Shown here one piece after another: positions 1 to 7,312 of a stretch of 9,502 bases of DNA. The notes under the pieces are model-generated. The model had not been told where the DNA came from and did no database searches. It worked only from the letters and a program-made list of their open reading frames with translations. How positions within the stretch are numbered: the first letter of the stretch is position 1; each line of letters begins with the position of its first letter. Origin of the DNA: Sphingobium sp. (GTDB lineage Bacteria; Pseudomonadota; Alphaproteobacteria; Sphingomonadales; Sphingomonadaceae). The position numbers and the translations under genes were made by a program. Location of the stretch: assembly GCA_030148625.1 (NCBI GenBank), contig JASBTC010000111.1, forward strand, positions 1 through 9,502. Reading direction: 5' to 3'.

Positions 1-110
1 CGCAGCGATGGGGAGGGGGACCGCTCGCGCAGCGAGTGGTGGAGGGGCCGCGACGTCGCGTCCTTTGCCCCTCCGTCAGCGCTTCGCGCTGCCACCTCCC
101 CATCGCTGCG
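1..110. repeat. Multi-hairpin palindromic intergenic element upstream of hisA
   Basis: Bases 1-16 (CGCAGCGATGGGGAGG) are the perfect reverse complement of 95-110, giving a 16-bp outer stem that may extend left beyond the window. Inside it lie three further structures. Bases 20-28 pair with 32-40 (9 bp including one G-T, 3-base loop). Bases 41-47 (GGAGGGG) pair with 68-74 and enclose a 12-bp palindrome at 49-60 (CGCGACGTCGCG). Bases 77-82 (CAGCGC) pair with 86-91 around a TTC loop. The whole could fold as a multi-branched junction in RNA or a cruciform in DNA. The architecture is that of a REP-like or small non-autonomous intergenic repeat, and similar GC-rich palindromes are, from memory, common in sphingomonad genomes. 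Copy number cannot be judged from one window. All three + frames are open through it. Confidence 0.8.
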
Positions 111-114
111 CGAC

Positions 115-121
115 AGGGAGG
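115..121 (+). promoter_or_regulatory. hisA ribosome binding site
   Basis: AGGGAGG lies 7 bases before the ATG at 129. It decides the hisA start over the in-frame upstream GTG at 36, which would add 31 residues encoded by the palindromic element. The site begins only four bases after the outer stem of that element ends, so folding could influence ribosome access. Confidence 0.85.
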
Positions 122-128
122 ATATTCG

Positions 129-860
129 ATGACCCTGACCATCTTCCCCGCGATCGACCTGAAGGGCGGGCAGGTCGTACGGCTGGCCGAGGGCGATATG
201 GCGCGCGCGACCGTCTATGGCGACGATCCGGCGGCGCAGGCGCGCGCCTTTGCGGGCGCGGGCGCGACGCACCTGCACGTCGTCGATCTCGACGGCGCCT
301 TTGCGGGGGCGAGCGTCAACGGCGCGGCGGTCGAGAGCATCATCGCGGCCTTTCCGGGCAAGGTGCAGGTCGGCGGCGGGATCCGCGACCGGGCGGGGGT
401 CGAGCGCTGGCTGGCGCTCGGGGTCAGCCGCGTCATCATCGGCACCGCCGCTTTGAAAGACCCGGAGTTCGTCAAGTCGGCCGCGCGCGACCTGCCCGGC
501 CGGATCGTCGTCGGCGTCGATGCGCGCGACGGCATGGTCGCGACCAAGGGTTGGGCCGATGTCTCGACCGTTTCGGTGGTCGACATGGCCCGCCGGTTCG
601 AAGATGCCGGTGTGGCCGCGCTGCTGTTCACCGATGTCGGCCGCGACGGACTGCTCAAGGGCTGCAATGTCGAGGCGACCGTCGATCTGGCGCGCAGCTG
701 CAGCATCCCGGTGATCGCGAGCGGCGGCGTTGCCGGCATTGCCGATATCCGGATGCTCGCCATCCATGCCAAGGACGGGATCGAGGGCGTGATCACCGGA
801 CGCGCGCTGTATGACGGGCGGCTCGAACTGGCGGACGCGCTGGCGGTCGCGCGGGTGTGA
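129..860 (+). CDS. hisA: ProFAR isomerase HisA (phosphoribosylformimino-5-aminoimidazole carboxamide ribotide isomerase)
   Basis: This cytosolic enzyme opens the ribose of ProFAR to give PRFAR, the substrate of the HisF/HisH synthase, in histidine biosynthesis. The 243-residue product is a full-length (beta/alpha)8 barrel of the expected size. It opens with [19 protein letters not shown], where Asp10 matches the catalytic Asp of the first half-barrel. GVDARDG around residue 131 carries the second catalytic Asp. [19 protein letters not shown] and [11 protein letters not shown] are the usual phosphate-binding and late-barrel segments. The ATG at 129 has a strong ribosome binding site and gives the canonical N-terminus. 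hisF follows after 7 bp, so the two are almost certainly co-transcribed. HisA and HisF are homologous, but the N-terminus PAIDLKGG and the gene order make this HisA. Confidence 0.97.
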   Translation: MTLTIFPAIDLKGGQVVRLAEGDMARATVYGDDPAAQARAFAGAGATHLHVVDLDGAFAGASVNGAAVESIIAAFPGKVQVGGGIRDRAGVERWLALGVSRVIIGTAALKDPEFVKSAARDLPGRIVVGVDARDGMVATKGWADVSTVSVVDMARRFEDAGVAALLFTDVGRDGLLKGCNVEATVDLARSCSIPVIASGGVAGIADIRMLAIHAKDGIEGVITGRALYDGRLELADALAVARV

Positions 861-867
861 AGCGCCA

Positions 868-1668
868 ATGACGGTCCGCGCGCGCGTCATCCCCTGTCTC
901 GATGTGGCGAACGGCCGCGTGGTGAAGGGCGTCAATTTCGTCGACCTGCGCGACGCGGGCGATCCGGTCGAGGCGGCGCGCGCCTATGATGCGGCGGGCG
1001 CCGACGAACTCTGCTTTCTCGATATCTCGGCCAGCCATGAAGGGCGCGGCACCTTGCTCGACATGGTTCGCCGCACGGCCGAGGTCTGTTTCATGCCGCT
1101 GACCGTCGGCGGCGGCGTCCGCAGTCCGGAGGATGCGCGCGCATTGCTGCTGGCGGGCGCGGACAAGGTCGCGGTCAACAGCGCGGCCGTCGCCCGGCCG
1201 GAACTCGTCGCCGACATGGCCGACCGTTTCGGCAGCCAGTGCGTCGTCGCATCGGTCGATGCGCGCAACGTGGCGCCCGGACGGTGGGAGATCTTCACCC
1301 ATGGCGGCCGGCGCGAAACCGGCATCGACGCGCTCGAACATGCCACCCGTCTGGCCGAACTCGGTGCCGGTGAACTGCTCGTCACCTCGATGGACCGTGA
1401 CGGCACGCGCGACGGCTATGATCTCGCGCTCACCCGCGCCATCGCCGATGCGGTGACAGTGCCGGTGATCGCGAGCGGCGGTGTCGGCGGGCTCGACCAT
1501 CTCGTCGCCGGGATCGTCGAGGGCCATGCCAGCGCGGTGCTTGCCGCCTCGATCTTCCATTTCGGCCAGCACAGCATCGCGGAAGCGCATGCCGCGCTCG
1601 CCGCCGCCGGCATTCCCGTCCGCGCACCTTTACACGATGCGTCCGTCGCGGCAGACGCACGCTCATGA
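868..1668 (+). CDS. hisF: Imidazole glycerol phosphate synthase, cyclase subunit HisF
   Basis: HisF is the cyclase half of IGP synthase. It uses ammonia supplied by the HisH glutaminase to convert PRFAR to imidazole glycerol phosphate and AICAR. The 266-residue protein starts [21 protein letters not shown], with catalytic Asp12. The second catalytic Asp is in VVASVDARN (Asp131). The family motif [12 protein letters not shown] and the phosphate loops VIASGGVGG and [11 protein letters not shown] are intact. It is slightly longer than the usual 250-260 residues because of a short C-terminal tail after GIPVR, which reads as non-conserved. No strong ribosome binding site precedes the ATG, and the 7-bp gap to hisA suggests translational coupling. 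hisH is not visible and probably lies just upstream of the window. Confidence 0.97.
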   Translation: MTVRARVIPCLDVANGRVVKGVNFVDLRDAGDPVEAARAYDAAGADELCFLDISASHEGRGTLLDMVRRTAEVCFMPLTVGGGVRSPEDARALLLAGADKVAVNSAAVARPELVADMADRFGSQCVVASVDARNVAPGRWEIFTHGGRRETGIDALEHATRLAELGAGELLVTSMDRDGTRDGYDLALTRAIADAVTVPVIASGGVGGLDHLVAGIVEGHASAVLAASIFHFGQHSIAEAHAALAAAGIPVRAPLHDASVAADARS

Positions 1669-1985
1669 GCGACGCGATCGACAGGCTTGAGGCAGTGATC
1701 CGCGCGCGGCGCGGCGCCGATCCCGATACATCCTATGTCGCGAAGCTGACCGCGAAGGGCCGCGCCAAGATGGCGCAGAAGCTGGGCGAGGAAGCCGTGG
1801 AGACCGTGATCGCGGCGATCGCGGGCGATCGCGCCGCGGTCACGTCCGAAGCGGCGGATCTGATTTTCCATCTTTCGGTGCTGCTTGCCGATTTCGACCT
1901 GTCCTTCGCCGATGTCTTCGCCGAACTCGATCGGCGCGAAGGCGTTTCAGGGCTGGCCGAGAAAGCGGCGAGACCGAAGGACTGA
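1665..1985 (+). CDS. hisE: Phosphoribosyl-ATP pyrophosphatase HisE
   Basis: HisE hydrolyses phosphoribosyl-ATP to phosphoribosyl-AMP and pyrophosphate, the second step of histidine synthesis. The 106-residue all-alpha protein belongs to the MazG/HisE NTP pyrophosphatase superfamily. It shows the Mg-binding helices [13 protein letters not shown] (Glu-Glu-x-x-Glu) and [13 protein letters not shown] (Glu-x-x-Asp). The length fits a stand-alone HisE, not the HisIE fusion of enterobacteria, so hisI must lie elsewhere. The ATG at 1665 overlaps the hisF stop in an ATGA arrangement, which implies coupled translation. A HIT-family gene follows after 14 bp. Confidence 0.96.
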   Translation: MSDAIDRLEAVIRARRGADPDTSYVAKLTAKGRAKMAQKLGEEAVETVIAAIAGDRAAVTSEAADLIFHLSVLLADFDLSFADVFAELDRREGVSGLAEKAARPKD

Positions 1986-1999
1986 ACCGAGGAGCGAAC

Positions 2000-2377
2000 A
2001 TGCCGATCGATGCCACCCGGCCCTATGACGACCAGAATATCTTCGCGAAGATCCTGCGCGGCGAGATTCCGAACCGCACCGTCTATGAAGACGATCATGC
2101 GCTCGCCTTTCACGACATCAATCCGCAGGCGCCGCACCATATCCTGGTGATTCCTAAGGGCGCCTATGTGTCCTGGGATGATTTCTCGACCAATGCACCG
2201 GATGCGGAGATCGCCGGTTTCATCCGCGCGGTCGGCCATGTCGCGCGCGAGGCGGGTCTGGTCGAGCCCGGATATCGGCTGCTGGCCAATATCGGCATGG
2301 ATGGCGGGCAGGAAATCCCGCATCTGCACATCCATATCTTCGCGGGCAAACCGTTGGGGCCGATGATCGCGAGATAG
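2000..2377 (+). CDS. HIT-family nucleotide-binding hydrolase (HinT-like)
   Basis: The 125-residue protein is a histidine-triad hydrolase of the HINT/PKCI branch. These enzymes hydrolyse purine nucleoside phosphoramidates and aminoacyl-AMPs. The N-terminal segment IFAKILRGEIPNRTVYEDD and the later HDINPQAPHHILVIPK are typical of the family. The triad HLHIHIF is at residues 108-114, and His110, the middle one, is the expected nucleophile. GAGGAG at about 1990-1995 is a good ribosome binding site for the ATG at 2000. The gene lies 14 bp after hisE, a placement that I recall from other alphaproteobacteria. It probably belongs to the same transcript, but a direct role in histidine synthesis is not established. 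The symbol hinT would be reasonable by family, though the substrate is unproven. Confidence 0.93.
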   Translation: MPIDATRPYDDQNIFAKILRGEIPNRTVYEDDHALAFHDINPQAPHHILVIPKGAYVSWDDFSTNAPDAEIAGFIRAVGHVAREAGLVEPGYRLLANIGMDGGQEIPHLHIHIFAGKPLGPMIAR

Positions 2378-2435
2378 ACTATTGCGCTCGGGCCATTAGC
2401 CACTAGGCTCCGCCGCCAACACAAACACCAGGGAA

Positions 2436-2451
2436 GCGCTTGGAAAAGCGC
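2436..2451 (+). promoter_or_regulatory. GNRA-loop hairpin directly before the permease ribosome binding site
   Basis: GCGCTT (2436-2441) pairs with AAGCGC (2446-2451) around a GGAA loop, which fits the stable GNRA tetraloop class in RNA. The purine-rich GGGGGAA (about 2452-2458) that should serve as ribosome binding site begins at the base of the stem. No T run follows, so it does not look like a terminator for the upstream his genes. A role in translation control is only an inference. Confidence 0.45.
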
Positions 2452-2464
2452 GGGGGAATCATTG

Positions 2465-4006
2465 ATGATATTTGGGCGCATCAAGTCACTCGATGCAATT
2501 CTGGCCACCGCCGAGAAAAAGGCGCTGACGCGCTCTCTCGGTGCCTTCCAGTTGACGATGCTCGGCATCGGCGCCGTGATCGGCACCGGAATCTTCGTGC
2601 TGACGGCCGAAGCCGCGCAAAAGGCGGGGCCGGGCATGATGCTCGCCTTCGTCATCGCCGGCGTGGTCTGCGCGGTCGCCGCGCTCTGCTATGCCGAAAT
2701 GGCGGCGATGGTGCCGGTCTCGGGCTCGGCCTATACCTACAGCTATGCGGTGATGGGCGAGTTGATCGCCTGGATGGTCGGCTGGGCGCTGATCCTCGAA
2801 TATGCCGTCGCGGCCGGCGCGGTGTCGGTCGGATGGTCCGGCTATGTGGTCGGACTGCTGGAAAATGCCTTTTCCATAGACATACCGGACATGCTGGTGC
2901 GCGGTCCCTATGATGGCGGCATCGTCAATCTGCCGGCGATGGCGATCGCGGGTCTCGTCACCTGGCTGCTGGTGATCGGCACCAAGGAAAGCGCGTTCGT
3001 CAACGCGATCCTGGTCGCGATCAAGGTCGCCGCGTTGACGCTGTTCATCGTCCTGGCGGTGCCCGCGATGAATATGGAGAATTTCACGCCCTTCTCGCCG
3101 CTCGGCTTTGCCGGCGTCTCGGCGGCCGCGGCCTCGATCTTCTTCGCCTATGTCGGCTTCGACGCGGTTTCGACCGCCGCCGAGGAAACCAAGAATCCAC
3201 AGCGCAACATGCCGATCGGCCTGATCGGTTCGCTCGCCATCTGCACGATCTTCTACCTGCTGGTCGCCGCCGGCGTCATCGGCAGCGTCGGTGCCCAGCC
3301 TCTGCTCGGCCCCGATGGCGCCGCACTGCCCCCGGGCAGCCTCGAGCTGGCCAAGGCCTGCGTTGCCCATGCCGCGAGCACGGGCGGCGAAGCGGTGGTT
3401 TGCTCCAAGGAAGCCCTGGCCTGGACGATGCGTGAAATCGGCTGGCCGCAGATCGGCAACCTGATCGGCCTCGCGGCCGGCCTGGCGCTGCCCTCGGTCA
3501 TCCTGATGATGATGTACGGCCAGACCCGCATCTTCTTCGTCATGAGCCGTGACGGCCTGCTGCCGCCGGTCTTCTCGAAGATCCATCCGAAGTTCCACAC
3601 CCCGCACGTCATCACCATCCTGACCGGCATCTTCGTCGCATTGTTCGCGGCCTTCTTCCCGGTCGGCAAGCTGGCAGATATCTCGAACAGCGGCACCTTG
3701 TTCGCCTTTGCCGCGGTGTCGATCGCGGTGCTGATCCTGCGCCGGACCGATCCCGACCGCCGCCGTCCCTTCCGGACGCCTGCCGTCATGGTCACCGCGC
3801 CGATCGCGGTGGCGGGCTGCGTCTATCTGTTCATCAGCCTCGGTCACGAAACCAAGCTGATGTTCCTCGGCTGGGCGGCGATCGGCCTCGTCGTCTATTT
3901 CCTCTACGGTCGTCGCCGGAGCCATGTCGGCCTGGGCCATGACGAAGTGCATGAAACCGATGCCGACGCGCCGCCGCAGCCGGTGCCGCCGGTTCCCAAG
4001 CTCTGA
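2465..4006 (+). CDS. APC-superfamily amino acid permease (CAT type)
   Basis: This is an inner-membrane amino acid transporter of the APC superfamily, closest by eye to the cationic amino acid transporter (CAT/YfnA) group. The 513-residue protein has about 12 hydrophobic segments. TM1 contains the substrate-binding signature GAVIGTGIFVL (residues 36-46). The family hallmark FFAYVGFDAVSTAAEETKNP spans 226-245. YGQTRIFFVMSRDGLLP (351-367) is the conserved loop before the later helices. A loop at about 275-325 is longer than in many homologues and has two cysteines (299, 313) that could pair. The C-terminal tail is polar and Pro-rich. The ATG at 2465 follows a GGGGGAA site by about 7 bases. A TTG directly before it (2462) is a less likely start. 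The substrate cannot be told from sequence. It is probably transcribed alone and ends at the hairpin at 4027. Confidence 0.93.
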   Translation: MIFGRIKSLDAILATAEKKALTRSLGAFQLTMLGIGAVIGTGIFVLTAEAAQKAGPGMMLAFVIAGVVCAVAALCYAEMAAMVPVSGSAYTYSYAVMGELIAWMVGWALILEYAVAAGAVSVGWSGYVVGLLENAFSIDIPDMLVRGPYDGGIVNLPAMAIAGLVTWLLVIGTKESAFVNAILVAIKVAALTLFIVLAVPAMNMENFTPFSPLGFAGVSAAAASIFFAYVGFDAVSTAAEETKNPQRNMPIGLIGSLAICTIFYLLVAAGVIGSVGAQPLLGPDGAALPPGSLELAKACVAHAASTGGEAVVCSKEALAWTMREIGWPQIGNLIGLAAGLALPSVILMMMYGQTRIFFVMSRDGLLPPVFSKIHPKFHTPHVITILTGIFVALFAAFFPVGKLADISNSGTLFAFAAVSIAVLILRRTDPDRRRPFRTPAVMVTAPIAVAGCVYLFISLGHETKLMFLGWAAIGLVVYFLYGRRRSHVGLGHDEVHETDADAPPQPVPPVPKL

Positions 4007-4026
4007 TCGGGCTTGAGCAATCAAAG

Positions 4027-4057
4027 AAAAGGGGAGGCCTCGGCCTCCCCTTTTTTT
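4027..4057. terminator. Bidirectional intrinsic terminator between permease and kinase
   Basis: GGGGAGGCC (4031-4039) pairs with GGCCTCCCC (4042-4050), and A4 at 4027-4030 pairs with the start of a seven-T run at 4051-4057. The innermost pair will open to give a 4-base CTCG loop. On the + strand the T run follows the stem, 21 bp after the permease stop. On the - strand the complement of the A-rich 4023-4030 gives a T-rich tract, 31 bp after the kinase stop. It is therefore well placed to end both convergent transcripts. Confidence 0.93.
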
Positions 4058-4087
4058 GTCTTCGCGATGTGTCGAATTACGACGGCG

Positions 4088-5089
4088 TCAGGCGAAGCGC
4101 TTCGTCATCAGCTCCCTGAGATCCGCTTCCGGCCGCGCGCCGTAATGCGAGATGATCTCGGCAGCGCAGATCGCGCCCATGGTCAGGCTGTCCTCGACCG
4201 AGCGGCCCTCGGCCTGCCCGGCCAGGAAGCCGGCGGCGAACAGGTCGCCCGCGCCGGTCGTGTCCACGACGGCATCGATCGGTTCGGCCGGCGCCGCGAA
4301 GCGCGCGCCGTCCTTGATCGCGATCGCGCCTTTTTCGCTGCGCGTCACCACCAGCAGCGGCACGCTGGCGCTCGCCTTGGCCACCGCTGCCTCGAAATCG
4401 TCGAGCTCGGTCAGCGCGGTGATCTCGGCTTCATTGGCGAACAGGATGTCGATATCGCCATCCTCGATCAGCTTCACGAAATCGGCGCGATGGCGCGAGA
4501 TGCAGAAGGTGTCGGACAAAGTGAACGCCACCTTGCGGCCAGCGCCGCGCGCGATCGCGATCGCCTTGCGCATCGCGGCGCGGGGTTCCGCGGGATCCCA
4601 GAGATAGCCTTCGAGATAGAGGATCGCCGCATCGGCGATCAGCGCCTCGTCGAGCGCCGCCGCCGGCAGGAACTGCGAAGCCCCCAGAAACGTGTTCATC
4701 GTGCGCTGGCCGTCGGGTGTCACCAGGATCAGGCAGCGCGCCGTCGGCGGTTCGGCCTCGGCGCGGACCTCGGTGGTGAAGGAAACGCCTTGCGCGCGGA
4801 TGTCGTGCGCGAACACCGCGCCGAGCTGATCGGGGGCGACCTGGCCGATAAAGCCGCATTTGCGGCCGAGTGCGGCGAGCCCGGCGACGGTGTTCGCCGC
4901 CGATCCGCCGCTCGCTTCCAGGCCGGCGCCCATCTTGGCATAAAGCGCCTCGGCCTCTTCGGTGGTGAAGAGCAATTGCATCGAGCCCTTGGCCAGGCCT
5001 TCCTGCGCGATGAAGGCATCGTCGGCGCGGGCGATCACGTCGACGATCGCATTGCCGATGGCGACGATATCATGGCTGGGCTGGCTCAA
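4088..5089 (-). CDS. PfkB-family carbohydrate/nucleoside kinase, probable adenosine kinase
   Basis: The 333-residue protein is a ribokinase-like (PfkB) kinase that transfers phosphate from ATP to a sugar or nucleoside hydroxyl. The N-terminal strand DIVAIGNAIVDVIA, the di-glycine substrate motif GGSAANT (61-67) and the C-terminal signature DTTGAGDLFAAGFL (276-289) are intact, with Asp282 as catalytic base. The N-terminus and overall length resemble the group usually annotated as adenosine kinase in alphaproteobacteria, but ribokinase-like sugar specificity is not excluded. The start is TTG (complement of 5087-5089). It is supported by CAGGAG 8 bases upstream, and the first in-frame ATG, codon 37, would delete the first beta strand. 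It is a single gene, convergent with the permease and divergent from the EI24 gene. Confidence 0.92.
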   Translation of the reverse strand: MSQPSHDIVAIGNAIVDVIARADDAFIAQEGLAKGSMQLLFTTEEAEALYAKMGAGLEASGGSAANTVAGLAALGRKCGFIGQVAPDQLGAVFAHDIRAQGVSFTTEVRAEAEPPTARCLILVTPDGQRTMNTFLGASQFLPAAALDEALIADAAILYLEGYLWDPAEPRAAMRKAIAIARGAGRKVAFTLSDTFCISRHRADFVKLIEDGDIDILFANEAEITALTELDDFEAAVAKASASVPLLVVTRSEKGAIAIKDGARFAAPAEPIDAVVDTTGAGDLFAAGFLAGQAEGRSVEDSLTMGAICAAEIISHYGARPEADLRELMTKRFA

Positions 5090-5097
5090 TTCGGAAA

Positions 5098-5103
5098 CTC
5101 CTG
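5098..5103 (-). promoter_or_regulatory. Ribosome binding site that fixes the TTG start of the kinase
   Basis: Read on the - strand the site is CAGGAG, with 8 bases between it and the TTG at 5089-5087. No in-frame ATG or GTG lies between this site and codon 36, so the rare start codon is well supported. Confidence 0.8.
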
Positions 5104-5156
5104 CGCGATGCGTATATTTTCCGGCGTCTAGTGGGGGAGGGGGGACGGTGCAACCG

Positions 5157-5183
5157 CACGTTGACGGGACACACGTTGACGGG
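5157..5183. repeat. Tandem 12-bp direct repeat in the divergent intergenic region
   Basis: CACGTTGACGGG occurs at 5157-5168 and again at 5172-5183, a 15-bp period with 3 bases between copies. It lies between the kinase start (5089) and the chosen EI24 start (5194). Each copy contains TTGACG, which resembles the alphaproteobacterial -35 element, but no convincing -10 follows at 16-18 bases. It could be an operator for a dimeric regulator, a duplicated promoter part, or chance. Confidence 0.5.
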
Positions 5184-5193
5184 GCCGGGCACG

Positions 5194-5889
5194 ATGCCGC
5201 ATCCCATGCCGATGCTTCGCGCTTTCCTGTCTTCGCTCGGCCAGCTCGGCGATCCGCCGATCCTGAAAGTCCTGGGGAAAACCCTTTTCGTCACATTGGC
5301 GATCTTCGCGCTGCTCGGCGTGGCGCTTTGGTGGGGGGCGAGCAGCCTCGCCGCATCATGGGGGTGGGGCGTGGACGGCGGTTTCGCGGCGGCCGCCGGC
5401 GCCGCGCTGATCGCGGTCATCTCCGCCTGGCTGCTGTTCCGCGTCGTCGCGATCGCGGTGATCGGCCTGTTCGCCGACGCCGTGGTCGAGGCGGTCGAGC
5501 GCCGCCATTATCCGGATGCACTGGCCGGGGTTCGCCCCATATCGGTCGCGCGATCGCTACGGATGGGGCTCGCCTCGGCCGGGCGTGCGCTGCTGTTCAA
5601 CCTGGCGGCATTGCCGCTCTATCTCGCCCTGCTGGTCACGGGCATCGGCACCGTGGCGCTGTTCGCGGCGGTCAACGCGCTGCTGCTCGGACGCGATCTG
5701 GGGGAGATGGTCGCCGTCCGGCACATGGACCCGGCGGCGGTCCGGGGCTGGCTCGGGACGACGCGTGCAAGCCGCTTCATACTGGGGCTTGTCGTCACCG
5801 GGCTGTTCGTGGTTCCTGTCGTCGGCCTGCTGGCGCCGATCCTGGGTGCGGCGATGGCGACGCATCTGTTTCACGGGAGGAAAGAATGA
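5194..5889 (+). CDS. EI24-domain (CysZ-like) integral membrane protein
   Basis: The 231-residue protein has about four long hydrophobic segments (roughly 31-50, 63-92, 132-165 and 195-223). It shows features I associate with the EI24/CysZ family: an N-terminal AFLSSLGQLGDPPILKVL segment, ADAVVEAVERRHYP (94-107) after the second segment, and NALLLGRDLGEMVAVRHM (161-178). CysZ of enterobacteria is a sulfate importer. The alphaproteobacterial members are shorter and their function is unknown, so sulfate transport should not be assumed. The start is uncertain: ATG at 5194 is chosen, ATGs at 5206 and 5212 are also possible, and none has a good ribosome binding site. A GTG at 5131 would read through the tandem repeat and is unlikely. 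The stop overlaps the next gene by 4 bp (ATGA). Confidence 0.85.
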   Translation: MPHPMPMLRAFLSSLGQLGDPPILKVLGKTLFVTLAIFALLGVALWWGASSLAASWGWGVDGGFAAAAGAALIAVISAWLLFRVVAIAVIGLFADAVVEAVERRHYPDALAGVRPISVARSLRMGLASAGRALLFNLAALPLYLALLVTGIGTVALFAAVNALLLGRDLGEMVAVRHMDPAAVRGWLGTTRASRFILGLVVTGLFVVPVVGLLAPILGAAMATHLFHGRKE

Positions 5890-6257
5890 CGATAGCCCGC
5901 TGGGCGTGTGGCGCTGCGTTGGCGCTGCTCGCGGGATGTGGCGCCGCGCCGGTGCGGCCGGTGGCAGCCCCCGTACCGCCGCCATCGCGTCCCGTCCCGA
6001 TTCCGGTCGCCGGGCTCGAACGCGTGATGGGGCAGACCGCGAAATCGCTAACCAGCATGTTCGGCAAGCCCGACCAGGACGTGCGCGAGGCCAATGCCCG
6101 CAAGCTCCAGTTCGGCAGCGGCGTCTGCGTGCTCGATACCTATCTCTATGCGCGCCGTAACGGTCAGGAGCCGGTGGTGACCTATGTCGATGCGCGGCAG
6201 CTCGACGGCTCGGACATCGATCGCGCTTCCTGCGTCGCGTCGTTCGTGCGTCGCTGA
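5886..6257 (+). CDS. Small lipoprotein of unknown function
   Basis: The 123-residue product has a signal peptide with a lipobox, ALLAGC, and Cys18 is the lipidation site. A Pro/Val-rich linker (about 21-45) follows. The mature domain (about 48-123) contains [20 protein letters not shown], then [10 protein letters not shown] and a late Cys near the C-terminus. The pattern of a short helix with FGKP, a strand, then CVLDxYLY is reminiscent of small alphaproteobacterial lipoproteins with a BamE/SmpA-like fold, but I do not recognise a named family. GGGAGG ends 5 bases before the ATG at 5886, and the start overlaps the EI24 stop, so the two are likely co-translated and both act at the envelope. 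The last 76 bp overlap the 3' end of queG on the other strand. Confidence 0.85.
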   Translation: MTIARWACGAALALLAGCGAAPVRPVAAPVPPPSRPVPIPVAGLERVMGQTAKSLTSMFGKPDQDVREANARKLQFGSGVCVLDTYLYARRNGQEPVVTYVDARQLDGSDIDRASCVASFVRR

Positions 6258-7312
6258 GCCTCGAGGCTGTCGACCGCCCAGCGCGCGGCTTCGGCCACCA
6301 CCTCATCCTCGTCCGTCATCAGCGGCGTCAAGCGGGCGAGCAGGGCCGGATCGCCGCTATTGCCCGCCGCGATCGCGGCGTTGCGCACCATGCGGCTACG
6401 CCCGATCCGCTTGATCGGGGAGCCGGCAAAGACCTGGCGAAATCCGGCATCGTCGAGCGCGAGCAGATCGGCAAGCGCGGGCGCGGCGAGTTCGGCGCGC
6501 GGCAGAAAGGCACGATTCGCCGCCGCCGTCGCGGCGAACTTGTTCCAGGGGCAGACCGCCAGGCAGTCGTCGCAGCCATAGATGCGATTGCCGAGCTTGG
6601 CGCGGAATTCCTCGGGAATCGGCCCTTTATGCTCGATGGTGAGGTAAGAGATGCAGCGCCGCGCATCGACGCGATAGGGCGCCGGAAAGGCATCGGTCGG
6701 GCAGACGCGCTGGCAGGCATCGCACGATCCGCAGCGGCCGCCGCCCGGTGTGTCGGGAGCCAGCACCAGCGTCGTGTAGATCGCACCCAGGAACAGCCAG
6801 CTGCCATGCGCGCGGTTGACGAGATTGCTGTGCTTGCCCTGCCAGCCGATTCCGGCGGCCTCGGCCAGCGGCTTCTCCATCACCGGCGCGGTATCGACGA
6901 ACACTTTCACGTCCGCTGTGGCGTTGTCCTCGACCTCGGCATTCGCGACGATCCAGCGCGCCAGTTCCTTCAGTGCGCGTTTGATCACGTCGTGATAGTC
7001 GCCGCCCTGGGCATAGACCGAGATCCGGCCGATGCCGCCCTCATCCTCCAGCCGCAGCGGATCGAGGCCGGGGGCGTAGCTCATCCCGAGCATGATCACC
7101 GATTGCGCCTGCGGCCATAATCCCTGCGGCCGCGCCCGCTCGGTCGCGCGGCTTTCCATCCAGATCATGTCGCCATGCCGGCCCTCCGCCAGCCACTGGG
7201 CAAGCCGTGCCGCGCTTTCGGGCGCGGCGTCGGCGCGCGCGATCCCGCACGCGGCGAAACCGATCCGATTTGCTTCCTTTTTCAGGGCAGATGAGAAGTC
7301 GCTGTTTATCAT
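6182..7312 (-). CDS. queG: Epoxyqueuosine reductase QueG
   Basis: QueG carries out the last step of queuosine synthesis, reducing epoxyqueuosine to queuosine in the wobble position of GUN-anticodon tRNAs. It uses cobalamin and two [4Fe-4S] clusters. The 376-residue protein has the expected order: an N-terminal cobalamin-binding part with the [15 protein letters not shown] segment (Asp140 corresponds to the proposed catalytic acid), then [11 protein letters not shown]. The ferredoxin-like region has eight cysteines: [12 protein letters not shown] (194, 197, 200, 204), Cys220, and [10 protein letters not shown] (247, 250, 254). A HEAT-like repeat follows at about 308-350 ([21 protein letters not shown]). 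Residues 351-376 look non-conserved and are the part encoded in the overlap with the lipoprotein gene. The ATG at 7312 has no clear ribosome binding site, but there is no better start. Confidence 0.96.
   Translation of the reverse strand: MINSDFSSALKKEANRIGFAACGIARADAAPESAARLAQWLAEGRHGDMIWMESRATERARPQGLWPQAQSVIMLGMSYAPGLDPLRLEDEGGIGRISVYAQGGDYHDVIKRALKELARWIVANAEVEDNATADVKVFVDTAPVMEKPLAEAAGIGWQGKHSNLVNRAHGSWLFLGAIYTTLVLAPDTPGGGRCGSCDACQRVCPTDAFPAPYRVDARRCISYLTIEHKGPIPEEFRAKLGNRIYGCDDCLAVCPWNKFAATAAANRAFLPRAELAAPALADLLALDDAGFRQVFAGSPIKRIGRSRMVRNAAIAAGNSGDPALLARLTPLMTDEDEVVAEAARWAVDSLEAQRRTNDATQEARSMSEPSSCRAST

Noticed and set aside
793..1590. A 265-codon open frame on the - strand opposite hisF
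   Set aside because: It has no recognisable motif, and the + strand encodes an unambiguous HisF.
2486..4024. A 512-codon open frame on the - strand opposite the permease
   Set aside because: The translation is rich in Arg, Asp, Gly and His with no domain pattern, typical of the antisense of GC-rich coding DNA, while the + frame is a clear transporter.
4962..5885. Long in-frame extension upstream of the lipoprotein
   Set aside because: It runs through the EI24 gene in another frame. The ATG at 5886 has a strong ribosome binding site and begins a proper lipoprotein signal peptide.
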